Below are positions 16,304-24,039 of a stretch of DNA of 64,000 nucleotides, piece after piece; the stretch's first letter is position 1; each line of letters starts with the position of its first letter. Origin of the DNA: an uncultured Prevotellaceae bacterium (GTDB lineage: Bacteria > Bacteroidota > Bacteroidia > Bacteroidales > Muribaculaceae); the NCBI GenBank assembly GCA_946186575.1, contig CAMHNO010000005.1, positions 1 through 64,000 of the forward strand, read 5' to 3'. The notes under the pieces are model-generated. The model was not told where the DNA came from. It ran no database searches and saw only the letters and a program-made list of their open reading frames with translations. The position numbers and the translations under genes are program-made.

Positions 16304-17149
16304 TCAGCCGTAGGTCTCAATAAGATATTTTACAAACTGAACATCGGTAAAGTTTACCGTGCCCTCGTCGTGCAAGTTGAGGGTGGCAATTAGGTTCATG
16401 TCGTCATCGCTGAGCTTGAAGTCAAAGATGTTGATGTTCTGCTCCATGCGCTCGCGGTGGGTGCTCTTGGGAATGGCGACGATGCCACGCTGAGTGAGCC
16501 ATCGAAGTGCCACTTGAGCAGCGCTCTTGCCATACTTTGAGCCAATGTCGTCGAGCAACTTACTCTTTACCACTCCCTCAACTCCTTGTCCTCCCAGCGG
16601 TCCCCAAGCCATCATGCGGGTGCCAAAATCGTTGAGTAGTGGCTGAATAGCATTTTGCTGAATCATTGGGTTGCATTGCAGCTGGTTAATCATGGGCTTG
16701 ATGTCGACATAGTGAGCGAAGTCGAAGAAACGTGCTTGCTGGAAGTTGCTCACGCCTATGGCGCGCACCTTACCAGTGGCATAGGCTTTCTCCATAGCTC
16801 GCCATGAGCCGAACACGTCGCCGTAGGCCTGGTGGATGAGCAGCAGGTCGATATAGTCGGTCTGCAACTTGCGCAGGCTCTCTTCGATGCTTGCCGCAGC
16901 TTTTTGCTCACCGGCATTTGATATCCACACTTTTGTGACGAGGAAAAGGTCCTCACGCTTTATGCCGCTCTTTGCTACCGCCGCTCCCACGCCTTCCTCG
17001 TTATAGTAGGCTTGCGCGGTATCAATCAAGCGATAACCCACGCTCAGGGCATCGCTCACGCAACGTTCACACTCTTTAGGGTCTACTTGAAACACACCGT
17101 AGCCCAGCATTGGCATTTTCACTCCATTGGTTAAAGTTATATGTTCCAT
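16304..17149 (-). CDS. Aldo/keto reductase
   Basis: 281 residues from ATG 17149; an earlier ATG at 17182 falls in the promoter region. The catalytic tetrad is visible: Asp in IDTAQAY, Tyr in the following YYNEEGVG, Lys in VTKVWI, and His in LLIHQAYGD. It is an NADPH-dependent (beta/alpha)8 barrel of the 2,5-diketo-gluconate reductase-like group, and IPKST..R near the C-terminus is the cofactor 2'-phosphate site. It follows the iron alcohol dehydrogenase gene in the same direction (about 120 bp), which suggests a shared role in aldehyde or ketone reduction (inference). Confidence 0.92.
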   Translation of the reverse strand: MEHITLTNGVKMPMLGYGVFQVDPKECERCVSDALSVGYRLIDTAQAYYNEEGVGAAVAKSGIKREDLFLVTKVWISNAGEQKAAASIEESLRKLQTDYIDLLLIHQAYGDVFGSWRAMEKAYATGKVRAIGVSNFQQARFFDFAHYVDIKPMINQLQCNPMIQQNAIQPLLNDFGTRMMAWGPLGGQGVEGVVKSKLLDDIGSKYGKSAAQVALRWLTQRGIVAIPKSTHRERMEQNINIFDFKLSDDDMNLIATLNLHDEGTVNFTDVQFVKYLIETYG

Positions 17150-17179
17150 ATCGTTATAGTTTTGAGGATTTATCGATGG

Positions 17180-17187
17180 CAAAATTA
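17180..17187 (-). promoter_or_regulatory. -7 box for the aldo/keto reductase
   Basis: Minus strand TAATTTTG, about 30 nt before ATG 17149. No -33 TTG at the usual spacing, so the promoter may be weak or activator-dependent. Confidence 0.45.
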
Positions 17188-17266
17188 TAGCAAAACAGGC
17201 AATTAGGAGTTACCCAAATTGCCTGTAATTTTTCCCAAAACGACTTATCGTCGTTAATGCGATGCT

Positions 17267-18445
17267 TTATTTCATGCACATCTTGAAGATTTCCTCAACA
17301 TCGTGCTGCTTGAGGTCGATGAAACCGTGCAGGGTGTCGCCGCCCACTGCTTTACTTGCCATGGTAGCGAAGTGTTCCTCGTCGATGCCCACTTCGGGCA
17401 ATGTGCGCTTGAGTTGCAGCGTGCCAAAGAGGAAGTCGCTAAGGCAATCGATAGCTTTGTTGGCAATCTCCATGGGAGGTAGCGATGGGTCGATGCCAAA
17501 GACGTTGACGCCAAACTGCACATATTTCGACACCGTTGCCTCGCTCAGGCAATATTTCATCCAGCGTGGTGTGAGGATTGCCAAGCCCAGGCCGTGGGTG
17601 ATGTCGTAGTAAGCCGAGAGCTCATGCTCCATGGGATGGCAGCTCCATGCTTTGCGCTTGCCGCCATTGATAAAGCCATTGATGGCCCACGACGAGGTCC
17701 ACATCAGGTTGGCGCGAGCCTCGTAGTTCTCAGGCTCTTTCATTGCTACTGGAGCAAAGCGAATTATAGTCTTCATTAGGCCCTCCATGAAGCAATCGAG
17801 CATGTAGAGGTCGTCTTGCAAGTTGAAGTACACCTCAATGATGTGCGACATCATGTCGGCAGCACCACAGGCGGTTTGGTAGGGTGAGACGGTGAAGGTG
17901 TTGGTGGGGTCTAGGAACGACGCCCGGGGCAGCAGCGCAGGAGCCAGGCGGCCGTTCTTGTCCTTGGTTTCGGGGTTAGTAATCACGCCACCAGTATCCA
18001 TTTCAGAGCCAGTGGCCGAGAGGGTGAGGATGGTGACAATGGGCAAGGCACGCTCGATGGGAGCCTGCTTGCTGTAGTCCATGAAATCCCATGGGTCGTG
18101 GTCAACAAGAGCACCTGCAGCCATGAATTTGGTGGCATCAATGGTCGAACCGCCACCCACTGCCAGCAGCACGTCGATGTTGTGATCTTTGCACATTTGT
18201 GCACCACGGCGCACCGAGTCGATGCGAGGATTAGGTTCAATGCCCGAGAGCTCATACAGCTCCATGCCGGCATCCTTTATCTCTTTCACTACCTTGTCAT
18301 AGAGGCCAATGCGCTTGATAGAGCCACCGCCATAGGTCATGAGCACTCGTGTGCCATACTTTTTGAGCTCAGAGCCCAAGTTTTTGAGTTGGTCACGGCC
18401 AAAGTAAACTCTCACGGGAATGTCGTAAATGAAATCGTTAATCAT
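17267..18445 (-). CDS. Iron-containing alcohol dehydrogenase (YqhD/BdhA type)
   Basis: 392 residues from ATG 18445. The NAD(P)-binding part has LMTYGGGSIKRIGLYD and AVGGGSTIDATKFMAAG. The metal ligands lie in CGAADMMSHIIEVYF and HPMEHELSAYYDITHGLGLAIL. The sequence resembles the butanol dehydrogenase / YqhD subgroup, which reduces aldehydes with NADPH. The translated N-terminus MINDFIYDIPVRVYFG is typical. A near-consensus -7 box (TTACTTTG, 18498-18491 on the minus strand) precedes it. Confidence 0.93.
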   Translation of the reverse strand: MINDFIYDIPVRVYFGRDQLKNLGSELKKYGTRVLMTYGGGSIKRIGLYDKVVKEIKDAGMELYELSGIEPNPRIDSVRRGAQMCKDHNIDVLLAVGGGSTIDATKFMAAGALVDHDPWDFMDYSKQAPIERALPIVTILTLSATGSEMDTGGVITNPETKDKNGRLAPALLPRASFLDPTNTFTVSPYQTACGAADMMSHIIEVYFNLQDDLYMLDCFMEGLMKTIIRFAPVAMKEPENYEARANLMWTSSWAINGFINGGKRKAWSCHPMEHELSAYYDITHGLGLAILTPRWMKYCLSEATVSKYVQFGVNVFGIDPSLPPMEIANKAIDCLSDFLFGTLQLKRTLPEVGIDEEHFATMASKAVGGDTLHGFIDLKQHDVEEIFKMCMK

Positions 18446-18575
18446 AAAGTCGTGTTTTTGATGTAAGATATATATCTGTTTTTTACTGTGCAAAGTAATA
18501 AAAAAAAATTGTGAATAGTTGATTGTGAACGTGGACGGTTCTCATTTAAAATGAATGGGGCAAACTTTGTGTGGT

Positions 18576-19115
18576 TCAGGCAGAGGTGTGGTTGGGCATC
18601 TTGGTCCAGAAGGAGCGCAACTCGGCGATAATGTCGTCGTAGTCTTGCCTGGTGAAGGTGCCAGGTCCCATAATCATGATAGTGTAGTCAATGCCGTCGA
18701 ATGAGCGTCCCACGCCAGTGTCGCGAAAGCCATTGCGCAGGTAGAAGTGGTGACGGCGACGGCGCTGCTCCAAGTTGTCGCAGTCTTGCTGCTCGGGACT
18801 TTCCATGTCGAGGATGTTGGTACAGTCGTTATATTTCTCTATCAGTTGCGACAAGATTTGTTGCCCCACACCCTTGCCACGCAAGTGCTGTGGCACAGCA
18901 AAATACCAAAACCAGTTGAAGGCGGGGCGTGGATAGACGATAGTAAAACCCATGAGTACGGCATTTTCATAGTAAGCGGTGAAGTCGAGCGGCATCTTCT
19001 CAACCAGCACCATCAAGTCGCCCCAGGGAATTTGCTCCTCCACCGGGAAAGCTGCTTCATATAGCTCCCTGAGTTTGCCGTCGGCATTGGCTGCTGTTAT
19101 CTGTATTTCGGTCAT
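18576..19115 (-). CDS. GNAT family N-acetyltransferase
   Basis: 179 residues. The acetyl-CoA site is seen in YFAVPQHLRGKGVGQQILSQLIEK (motif A, Q/RxxGxG/A), followed by YLRNGFRDTGVG (motif B). The N-terminal part YEAAFPVEEQIPW is often found in Bacteroidales GNATs annotated only by fold. Substrate unknown. It is a single gene about 130 bp upstream of the alcohol dehydrogenase promoter. Confidence 0.85.
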   Translation of the reverse strand: MTEIQITAANADGKLRELYEAAFPVEEQIPWGDLMVLVEKMPLDFTAYYENAVLMGFTIVYPRPAFNWFWYFAVPQHLRGKGVGQQILSQLIEKYNDCTNILDMESPEQQDCDNLEQRRRRHHFYLRNGFRDTGVGRSFDGIDYTIMIMGPGTFTRQDYDDIIAELRSFWTKMPNHTSA

Positions 19116-19188
19116 TAGAATGTCATTAATTATAAACTTGAATATTATTGCTTCTTTCTATGAGTTCTTCGCGAAAAGCATATTTATA

Positions 19189-19701
19189 TTACTTATGACG
19201 CATTTTATATTGCTCTAACCTTTCATTTAGAATGTAGAGAAGTTCTTCGGCTCTAATATTCAAGCCATCGGCTAACAATGTTTCTTGAGCACCCGCAACT
19301 CTAACATTGAAATTACGCATAGACTTTTTTATTTTATTGGCTTCTTCATTCTTTTTTAATTCAACGTCTTTTTTGAATTTTATGCCTATGTATTGCTTGC
19401 GAGTGTTGTGGGCTACGGTGGTGGATAATATAAATTTCTCAACGTCGGCGAATCTTACTATAAAATCTCCCACCAAATTTACGAACACAGCATCACTTGT
19501 TATGAACAGGAATGGCTTGCCAAAGAATCTCTCTCTAACTATTTGATAAAGAAAGAACAAAGCGCAAAAGACACACACCACAAGCATTATCCAATCTATT
19601 GTTGTGCGGTGTCCACACAAGCTTATACCGGCAAAAATCAAGCAGAGACTGGCACATAGTAAATATTTCCAAATGGAATGATATACTTTAATGTCTTGCA
19701 T
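19189..19701 (-). CDS. Two-pass membrane protein with PH-like domain (STM3941-type)
   Basis: 170 residues. Two membrane segments (about residues 12-29 and 34-54) are followed by a soluble part (PFLFITSDAVFVNL, FADVEKFILS, QYIGIKFKKD) that resembles bacterial PH-like domains of the STM3941 group. The function of this group is unknown. The coding region is more AT-rich than its neighbours. It lies 13 bp after the acyl-ACP thioesterase gene and is probably cotranscribed with it. Confidence 0.65.
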   Translation of the reverse strand: MQDIKVYHSIWKYLLCASLCLIFAGISLCGHRTTIDWIMLVVCVFCALFFLYQIVRERFFGKPFLFITSDAVFVNLVGDFIVRFADVEKFILSTTVAHNTRKQYIGIKFKKDVELKKNEEANKIKKSMRNFNVRVAGAQETLLADGLNIRAEELLYILNERLEQYKMRHK

Positions 19702-19714
19702 AATCGAGGATTTA

Positions 19715-20422
19715 TTAATGGTTACTGAACTCGATTATAGCGCTGGTCTCGGTGCCGATGGCCAGGCGCACTGTGATGATGCCACCATGGTTGAAAATGG
19801 TGGGAGTGAGCTGGTCGCCGAGCTTGGCTGGAACGCGGTACTCCATGCGCATGCCTTTAACCTCAAAGTCCTCGGGTAGCAGTTCCATTGCAATGCGCAC
19901 ATAGTGAGCATTGTTCATGTGCCTGTTGTAGTCGATGTCGGCTCGCATTACCCGCACAGGATCAAGAGTAACGCCGCCTTCGTGAGGCAGGATGATGCGA
20001 CGGTCGCGATAGTTCATGTCCTGCTTGTCATTAATAGCGATTGATGCGATAGTTGCCTCATCTATTCGTTTGAGACGGCCTGTCGACAAGTCCACAAAGG
20101 CTCCCATGCTCCAAGTTTTGAGGCATGGCACGCCTTGAGCATCGCGGATGAATGTGTTGCGAAAACCGAACATGGGCTTAACCTCATAGACCGATGTTGT
20201 GACGGTCAAGTCCTCCTTAAAGAGAGGCAACCTCACAATTTCGACTTGACGAGTGGCAAGCAATTGAGCCATGTTCTGGTCGTTGAAAAATTTCTTCACC
20301 GTGGGTTCAGTCTCAATCCACATCTCTGAGCAGTCTTGCATCATCTGCAATGCCGAGAAAATTTTGAGTTTACCGTTGCAGTCGCAACTGCTTGTTGTTA
20401 CCTTATAATTTAGGCTGTACAT
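19715..20422 (-). CDS. Acyl-ACP thioesterase
   Basis: 235 residues, double hot-dog fold. The second half holds DIDYNRHMNNAHYVRIAMELLP, the Asp/Asn/His catalytic region (N-x-H-x-N) of the FatA/FatB-like family. The N-terminal hot-dog shows MMQDCSEMWIE and LATRQVEIVRLPLF. The enzyme hydrolyses acyl-ACP to free fatty acid in the cytoplasm and is common in Bacteroidales. It is followed by the PH-like gene and preceded by a hypothetical gene with a 3-bp gap, implying one transcript for 19189-21920. Confidence 0.9.
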   Translation of the reverse strand: MYSLNYKVTTSSCDCNGKLKIFSALQMMQDCSEMWIETEPTVKKFFNDQNMAQLLATRQVEIVRLPLFKEDLTVTTSVYEVKPMFGFRNTFIRDAQGVPCLKTWSMGAFVDLSTGRLKRIDEATIASIAINDKQDMNYRDRRIILPHEGGVTLDPVRVMRADIDYNRHMNNAHYVRIAMELLPEDFEVKGMRMEYRVPAKLGDQLTPTIFNHGGIITVRLAIGTETSAIIEFSNH

Positions 20423-20425
20423 TTT

Positions 20426-20872
20426 TTATTGTTTAGTTTTTATATTTTTAGGCTTCCACACATAGAATCCGTGCCCTGCAGCCAGGTTTCTTATTAGTTC
20501 AAGCAAGTCTTTGCTGGGCCCATACAGGGTCATGTAGTGGTCATCGCCAGTGACGGTGATCATCGCTTGGTCGCTGCCTACTAACACATTTAGCCACTTG
20601 CGCTCAAGCACAAGTCGCTCCAATGCTGCTGGGCTTGGATTTTCCAGCAGTCGACAGCCATCCTGGACGATTATGTCATGATAACAGTTTAACGCAATCA
20701 GCACACGAGCAAACTTACGATAGATGTCACTGACTCGAGGTGGGGAGAGCAAGTATTTTTCAATTGTAAAATATTGCCCGGCACTGCCTGCCGGCACCTG
20801 CTTGGGCAATATGTCGATAATCCAATAAGGTCTGGACTTAAAGCTATCGATGTTGTAGGCAATGGCTTTCAT
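20426..20872 (-). CDS. Conserved hypothetical protein
   Basis: 148 residues from ATG 20872; an upstream extension to 20968 overlaps the preceding gene and is rejected. It opens MKAIAYNIDSFKSRPYWIID and later has GSAGQYFTIEKYLL, MTLYGPSKDLLELI and GHGFYVWKP. No signal peptide, membrane segment or known catalytic motif. I do not recognise a characterised family. It sits 8 bp after the second YjbR gene and 3 bp before the thioesterase. Confidence 0.7.
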   Translation of the reverse strand: MKAIAYNIDSFKSRPYWIIDILPKQVPAGSAGQYFTIEKYLLSPPRVSDIYRKFARVLIALNCYHDIIVQDGCRLLENPSPAALERLVLERKWLNVLVGSDQAMITVTGDDHYMTLYGPSKDLLELIRNLAAGHGFYVWKPKNIKTKQ

Positions 20873-20880
20873 CTTCTCAT

Positions 20881-21231
20881 TTAGAGTGATAAGGCATTTT
20901 GTACCTTCTTCGAAAGTTTGCCCACCACTATGCTGAACGATTCGGTGATAAGCTCCTGGACAATGCAAGTGGACAACTCGCCCAGATATAGGTCGCTCCA
21001 GTGCGCTTTGTTCATGTGATAAGCTGGCTTAATGCCATCGTAGCGGCTGCGCAGTTCGGCGGCCTGCTCAGGTGGGAGCTTCACCGCCACGCGGGGCTCG
21101 GGTGCATCGAGCTGCATGAGCAGGAACCACTTGCCTGCAATGCGCCACGACACCCAGTGCTCGGCAAATAATTCCTCGGTAACTGCCGGGTTGAGATTCA
21201 ATGCATAGTTCCTAACTTGTTCTATATCCAT
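20881..21231 (-). CDS. MmcQ/YjbR family protein (copy 2)
   Basis: 116 residues starting MDIEQVRNYALNLNPAVTEELF. VAVKLPPEQAAELRSRYDGIKPAYHMNKAHWSDLYL carries the family pattern (K.. ..LR....I.PAYHMNK.HW). It is shorter and more divergent from copy 1 at 14179-14532. It has a 3-bp gap to the thioredoxin-like gene upstream and an 8-bp gap downstream. Role unknown. Confidence 0.85.
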   Translation of the reverse strand: MDIEQVRNYALNLNPAVTEELFAEHWVSWRIAGKWFLLMQLDAPEPRVAVKLPPEQAAELRSRYDGIKPAYHMNKAHWSDLYLGELSTCIVQELITESFSIVVGKLSKKVQNALSL

Positions 21232-21234
21232 AGC

Positions 21235-21723
21235 CTACTCAGCGCCAACGGCCTTTGGAGTCCAGTTGTTAAAGAATCGCAGCACTTTCTCCTTGTTGTA
21301 GCCCTTTCCTTCCTCGAGGTAGCTTGAGTCTTGAATGTGAATCACATTGCCATCTGACCCAAGCACCACAAACACTGGATAGCCAAAGCGGCCAGGGTTG
21401 CCCAAGCGCTTGAGCATGGCCTTGTCGCGAGACTCGTTGGTTGTGCTATGAGGATTGTAGCTCACATGTGCGTAAACAAAGTTTTCGTCAACCACTTGTT
21501 CAATCTCCTCATCATCGGTGATGAATTTAGCAAACCGCAAGCACCAGGGACACCAGTTGCCGCCCACCTGGCAAATCACAAACTTGCCTTGCTGCCGAGC
21601 TTGGACAAGTGCCTTGTCGATTTGCTCCATTGGGTCGATATCGTCGTTATACACCTTAGGCAGCTGTGCATTAGCACCCAATGCCAATAATGCTAAAATG
21701 GTTATGGCTAAGATTTTCTTCAT
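21235..21723 (-). CDS. Secreted thioredoxin-like protein (CPWC)
   Basis: 162 residues. A signal peptide (MKKILAITILALLALGANAQ) is followed by a DUF255/thioredoxin_7-type fold with the redox motif CPWC (residues 58-61, context GGNWCPWCLRF) and a conserved GYPVFVVLG segment carrying the cis-Pro. Probably a periplasmic thiol-disulfide exchange protein. It is the second gene of the 21920-19189 series, after the small Cys-containing protein. Confidence 0.88.
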   Translation of the reverse strand: MKKILAITILALLALGANAQLPKVYNDDIDPMEQIDKALVQARQQGKFVICQVGGNWCPWCLRFAKFITDDEEIEQVVDENFVYAHVSYNPHSTTNESRDKAMLKRLGNPGRFGYPVFVVLGSDGNVIHIQDSSYLEEGKGYNKEKVLRFFNNWTPKAVGAE

Positions 21724-21737
21724 TTTTTAATGCTAAT

Positions 21738-21920
21738 TTAATATTTGGTGAAATTGTACTTATTGCGCAGAGCAGCTTTCTCGTCATCGTTGCGACTGGT
21801 GAAATAGGCTTTCCAGCCTGGACAGAAGTTAATGTGCCAGCGCCAGAAGCGCCCTAACATTGAATTTGGTTTCTTGTCGTAGTGAGCTCGGAACTTACAG
21901 TTCTCGCAGTTGTGTGCCAT
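21738..21920 (-). CDS. Small Cys/His protein, conserved-looking
   Basis: 60 residues from ATG 21920. Cys5, Cys8, His29 and Cys33 (NCENC, RWHINFCPGW) could form a zinc site. A Trp/Arg-rich core (GRFWRWHINFCPGWKAYF) is flanked by charged ends. It resembles a small protein I recall as common in Bacteroidales genomes, with no known role. It lies 14 bp before the thioredoxin-like gene, so it may be first in this transcript; TAATTTTA near 21960 (minus strand) is a one-mismatch -7 box. Confidence 0.65.
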   Translation of the reverse strand: MAHNCENCKFRAHYDKKPNSMLGRFWRWHINFCPGWKAYFTSRNDDEKAALRNKYNFTKY

Positions 21921-21996
21921 AATAGTTGATGTCATGAATTAATAATCGGTAAAATTAGAGTAAAAAGTTGACACAGCCAAAAAGCAATGGCGTTTT

Positions 21997-22027
21997 TTGT
22001 TTCTATCGGCGTTTTTTAGTAATTTTG
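21997..22027 (+). promoter_or_regulatory. Promoter of the SpoU methyltransferase
   Basis: TTG (21997-21999), a 20-nt spacer, then TAATTTTG (22020-22027). ATG follows at 22046, giving a very short leader. Confidence 0.75.
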
Positions 22028-22045
22028 TGCGACAAAAAGTGAACT

Positions 22046-22849
22046 ATGGCAATAATTGAGATCACATCGCTGCAGCAAGATGGAGTGGAGGTGTTTGGCA
22101 CCTTGACCGAAGCACAGCTGCGCAACCGTCTTGAGCCTGACAAGGGAATTTTCATCGCCGAGAGCCCCAAGGTGATAGACGTGGCGCTCAACGCCGGATA
22201 TGAGCCGCTGTCGCTGCTCTGCGAGCGGCGTCACATCGAGGGCGATGCTGCGAGCATCATTGCACGGTGTGGCGATGTTCCCGTTTACACAGGTGAGCGC
22301 CAACTACTGGCACAGCTCACGGGATATGTGCTCACACGTGGCGTGCTGTGTGCCATGCGCCGGCCCAAGGTGCCCAGCGTTGAGCAAGTGTGCTGTGGCG
22401 CTAAGCGTGTTGTAGTGATTGACGGTGTTACCGACACTACTAACATAGGCGCAATCTTCCGTTCGGCAGCCGCTCTGGGCATTGATGCTGTGCTGCTCAC
22501 TCGCACCAGCTGTGACCCGTTGAACCGCCGTGCTGTGCGTGTGTCGATGGGCTCGGTGTTTCTGGTGCCCTGGACTTGGCTTGATGCCCCAATACAGAGC
22601 CTTAATTCTCTTGGCTTCAAAACTGCTGCCATGGCACTGAGCGACAATTCAATCAGCCTTGACGACAAGACGCTTGTCGCAGAGCCACACCTTGCTATAG
22701 TGATGGGCACCGAAGGCGACGGCCTGCCCCATGAAACTATAGAGCAGGCCGACTATGTGGTGCGCATTCCCATGAGTCACGGCGTTGACTCGCTCAATGT
22801 AGCTGCCGCATCGGCAGTAGCGTTCTGGGAGCTGCGTTCTCGACTTTAG
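22046..22849 (+). CDS. TrmH/SpoU-family RNA 2'-O-methyltransferase
   Basis: 267 residues. The N-terminal substrate-binding part has GIFIAESPKVIDVALNAG. The SPOUT domain shows motif 1 DGVTDTTNIGAIFRSAAALG, motif 2 IVMGTEGDGLP and motif 3 IPMSHGVDSLNVAAASAVAFWE. It uses SAM to methylate rRNA or tRNA ribose; the exact target cannot be told from sequence. The stop codon is 6 bp from the stop of the convergent GH53 gene. Confidence 0.92.
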   Translation: MAIIEITSLQQDGVEVFGTLTEAQLRNRLEPDKGIFIAESPKVIDVALNAGYEPLSLLCERRHIEGDAASIIARCGDVPVYTGERQLLAQLTGYVLTRGVLCAMRRPKVPSVEQVCCGAKRVVVIDGVTDTTNIGAIFRSAAALGIDAVLLTRTSCDPLNRRAVRVSMGSVFLVPWTWLDAPIQSLNSLGFKTAAMALSDNSISLDDKTLVAEPHLAIVMGTEGDGLPHETIEQADYVVRIPMSHGVDSLNVAAASAVAFWELRSRL

Positions 22850-22877
22850 CAAGCATCACCTCACCGTGCTTGCTTGT
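22848..22877. terminator. Hairpin overlapping two convergent gene ends
   Basis: AGCAAGCA (22848-22855) and TGCTTGCT (22867-22874) pair around an 11-nt loop and are followed by TGTTT on the plus strand. The stem includes the end of the methyltransferase gene and the last codons of the GH53 gene. T-runs are weak. Confidence 0.4.
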
Positions 22878-23869
22878 TTAAAAGCATCCATGATGGCTGT
22901 GGGACGATGGTTTTGGAAAGCCCCAAGTGGATATTGCCCTTCGGCCTCGGGAGCCCAGTAGAACACACCGGTGCAGTTGCCGTGAGTTTGATTGCGTGCA
23001 GCATCTATCAGTTTTGACATGAAGGCTTTTCCTGCCTCGGGTCGCCGAGCTTCATATCCGGTCTCGACTATCATCACCGGACAGCCGTACTCGGCGCTGA
23101 GCGCATTGATGTTCTCTATCACTCGCTCCAGAGTCTCGTCTTCACTCTTAGTAAGCCCAGCCTCCATGTCCCAATAGGGATAAACACTCACGCCCATCAT
23201 GTCCCATCGTGCCTTATATTTCTTGAGGCCATCAAAGACGATGTGGTAACGATTGATGTCGCATGCTGCATCAAGGTGCACAATGCAAGTGGCGTGAGGG
23301 TATACCTTCTTGGCTGCACGGTAGCCAGCTTGGGTGAGGCCGGCATACTGCTGCATGTTGTCGGGCACACGGCCCATAGGCCACAGGAAGCCGTTGGTGG
23401 TCTCGTTTCCAATCTGAATCCACTTCACGTCGATGCCACCAGCCTTTAGCAGCTTGAGCGTCTCGGTGGTGTGCATGGCCACTGCGCGCTTCATTGCCTC
23501 GTAATTGTAGTGCCGCCAGCGAGCAGGTATGTTCTGCTTGCCTGGGTCGGCCCACCAGTCGCTGTAGTGAAAGTCAATCATTATTGCCATCCCCTGAGCT
23601 TGCGCCCGTCGGGCCATAGCCAGCACGTCGTGCATGTCGCACTCTCCGTCGCGTGGGTTGACCCACACGCGCAGCCTTGCCGCATTAATTCCTAACTCAC
23701 GCATTAGCGTGATGTTGTCGCGTTCCTGCCCAGCATTGTTGTAAAGCTTCACTCCGCGACGCTCCAGCTCACTCGTGCCACTGATGTCGGCACCAAGCCA
23801 AAAGTTGGTCTGAGCCGCTACTCCCAGAACCAGTGTAGTTGCTATTAAAAAAAATGTTATTCTTTTCAT
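22856..23869 (-). CDS. Arabinogalactan endo-beta-1,4-galactanase (GH53)
   Basis: 337 residues from ATG 23869. Signal peptide MKRITFFLIATTLVLGVAAQ. The GH53 barrel shows FWLGADISGTSELE, RLRVWVNP, MIDFHYSDWWADPGKQ, the acid/base Glu156 in QIGNETTNG and the nucleophile Glu269 in VETGYE. It cleaves beta-1,4-galactan side chains of pectin, acting in the periplasm or at the outer membrane. No SusC/SusD or regulator lies nearby, so it is not in a classical polysaccharide utilisation locus here. No T9SS-type C-terminus. Confidence 0.93.
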   Translation of the reverse strand: MKRITFFLIATTLVLGVAAQTNFWLGADISGTSELERRGVKLYNNAGQERDNITLMRELGINAARLRVWVNPRDGECDMHDVLAMARRAQAQGMAIMIDFHYSDWWADPGKQNIPARWRHYNYEAMKRAVAMHTTETLKLLKAGGIDVKWIQIGNETTNGFLWPMGRVPDNMQQYAGLTQAGYRAAKKVYPHATCIVHLDAACDINRYHIVFDGLKKYKARWDMMGVSVYPYWDMEAGLTKSEDETLERVIENINALSAEYGCPVMIVETGYEARRPEAGKAFMSKLIDAARNQTHGNCTGVFYWAPEAEGQYPLGAFQNHRPTAIMDAFKQASTVR

Positions 23870-23890
23870 GACTATGCCTAAGTTTTGCGA

Positions 23891-23920
23891 CAAAGATACT
23901 TAGAAATAACAAAATAGCAA
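23891..23920 (-). promoter_or_regulatory. Promoter of the GH53 gene
   Basis: Minus strand: TTG (23920-23918), a 19-nt spacer, then TATCTTTG (23898-23891), about 20 nt before ATG 23869. Confidence 0.7.
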
Positions 23921-23978
23921 ATAATTTACCCCATAAGTTATTATTTGAGATGGACTATAGTAACTATATCAACTACAA

Positions 23979-24018
23979 AAAAGAAAGGTGTTCTACCAAG
24001 CAAAACAGAACACCTTTT
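23979..24018 (-). terminator. Terminator of the metacaspase operon
   Basis: Minus strand: AAAGGTGTTCT and AGAACACCTTT form an 11-bp stem with a 12-nt loop, followed by CTTTTTTG. It lies about 20 bp after the Sel1-repeat gene and before the GH53 promoter. Confidence 0.85.
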
Positions 24019-24039
24019 ATTATATTATAGATTACTGAC

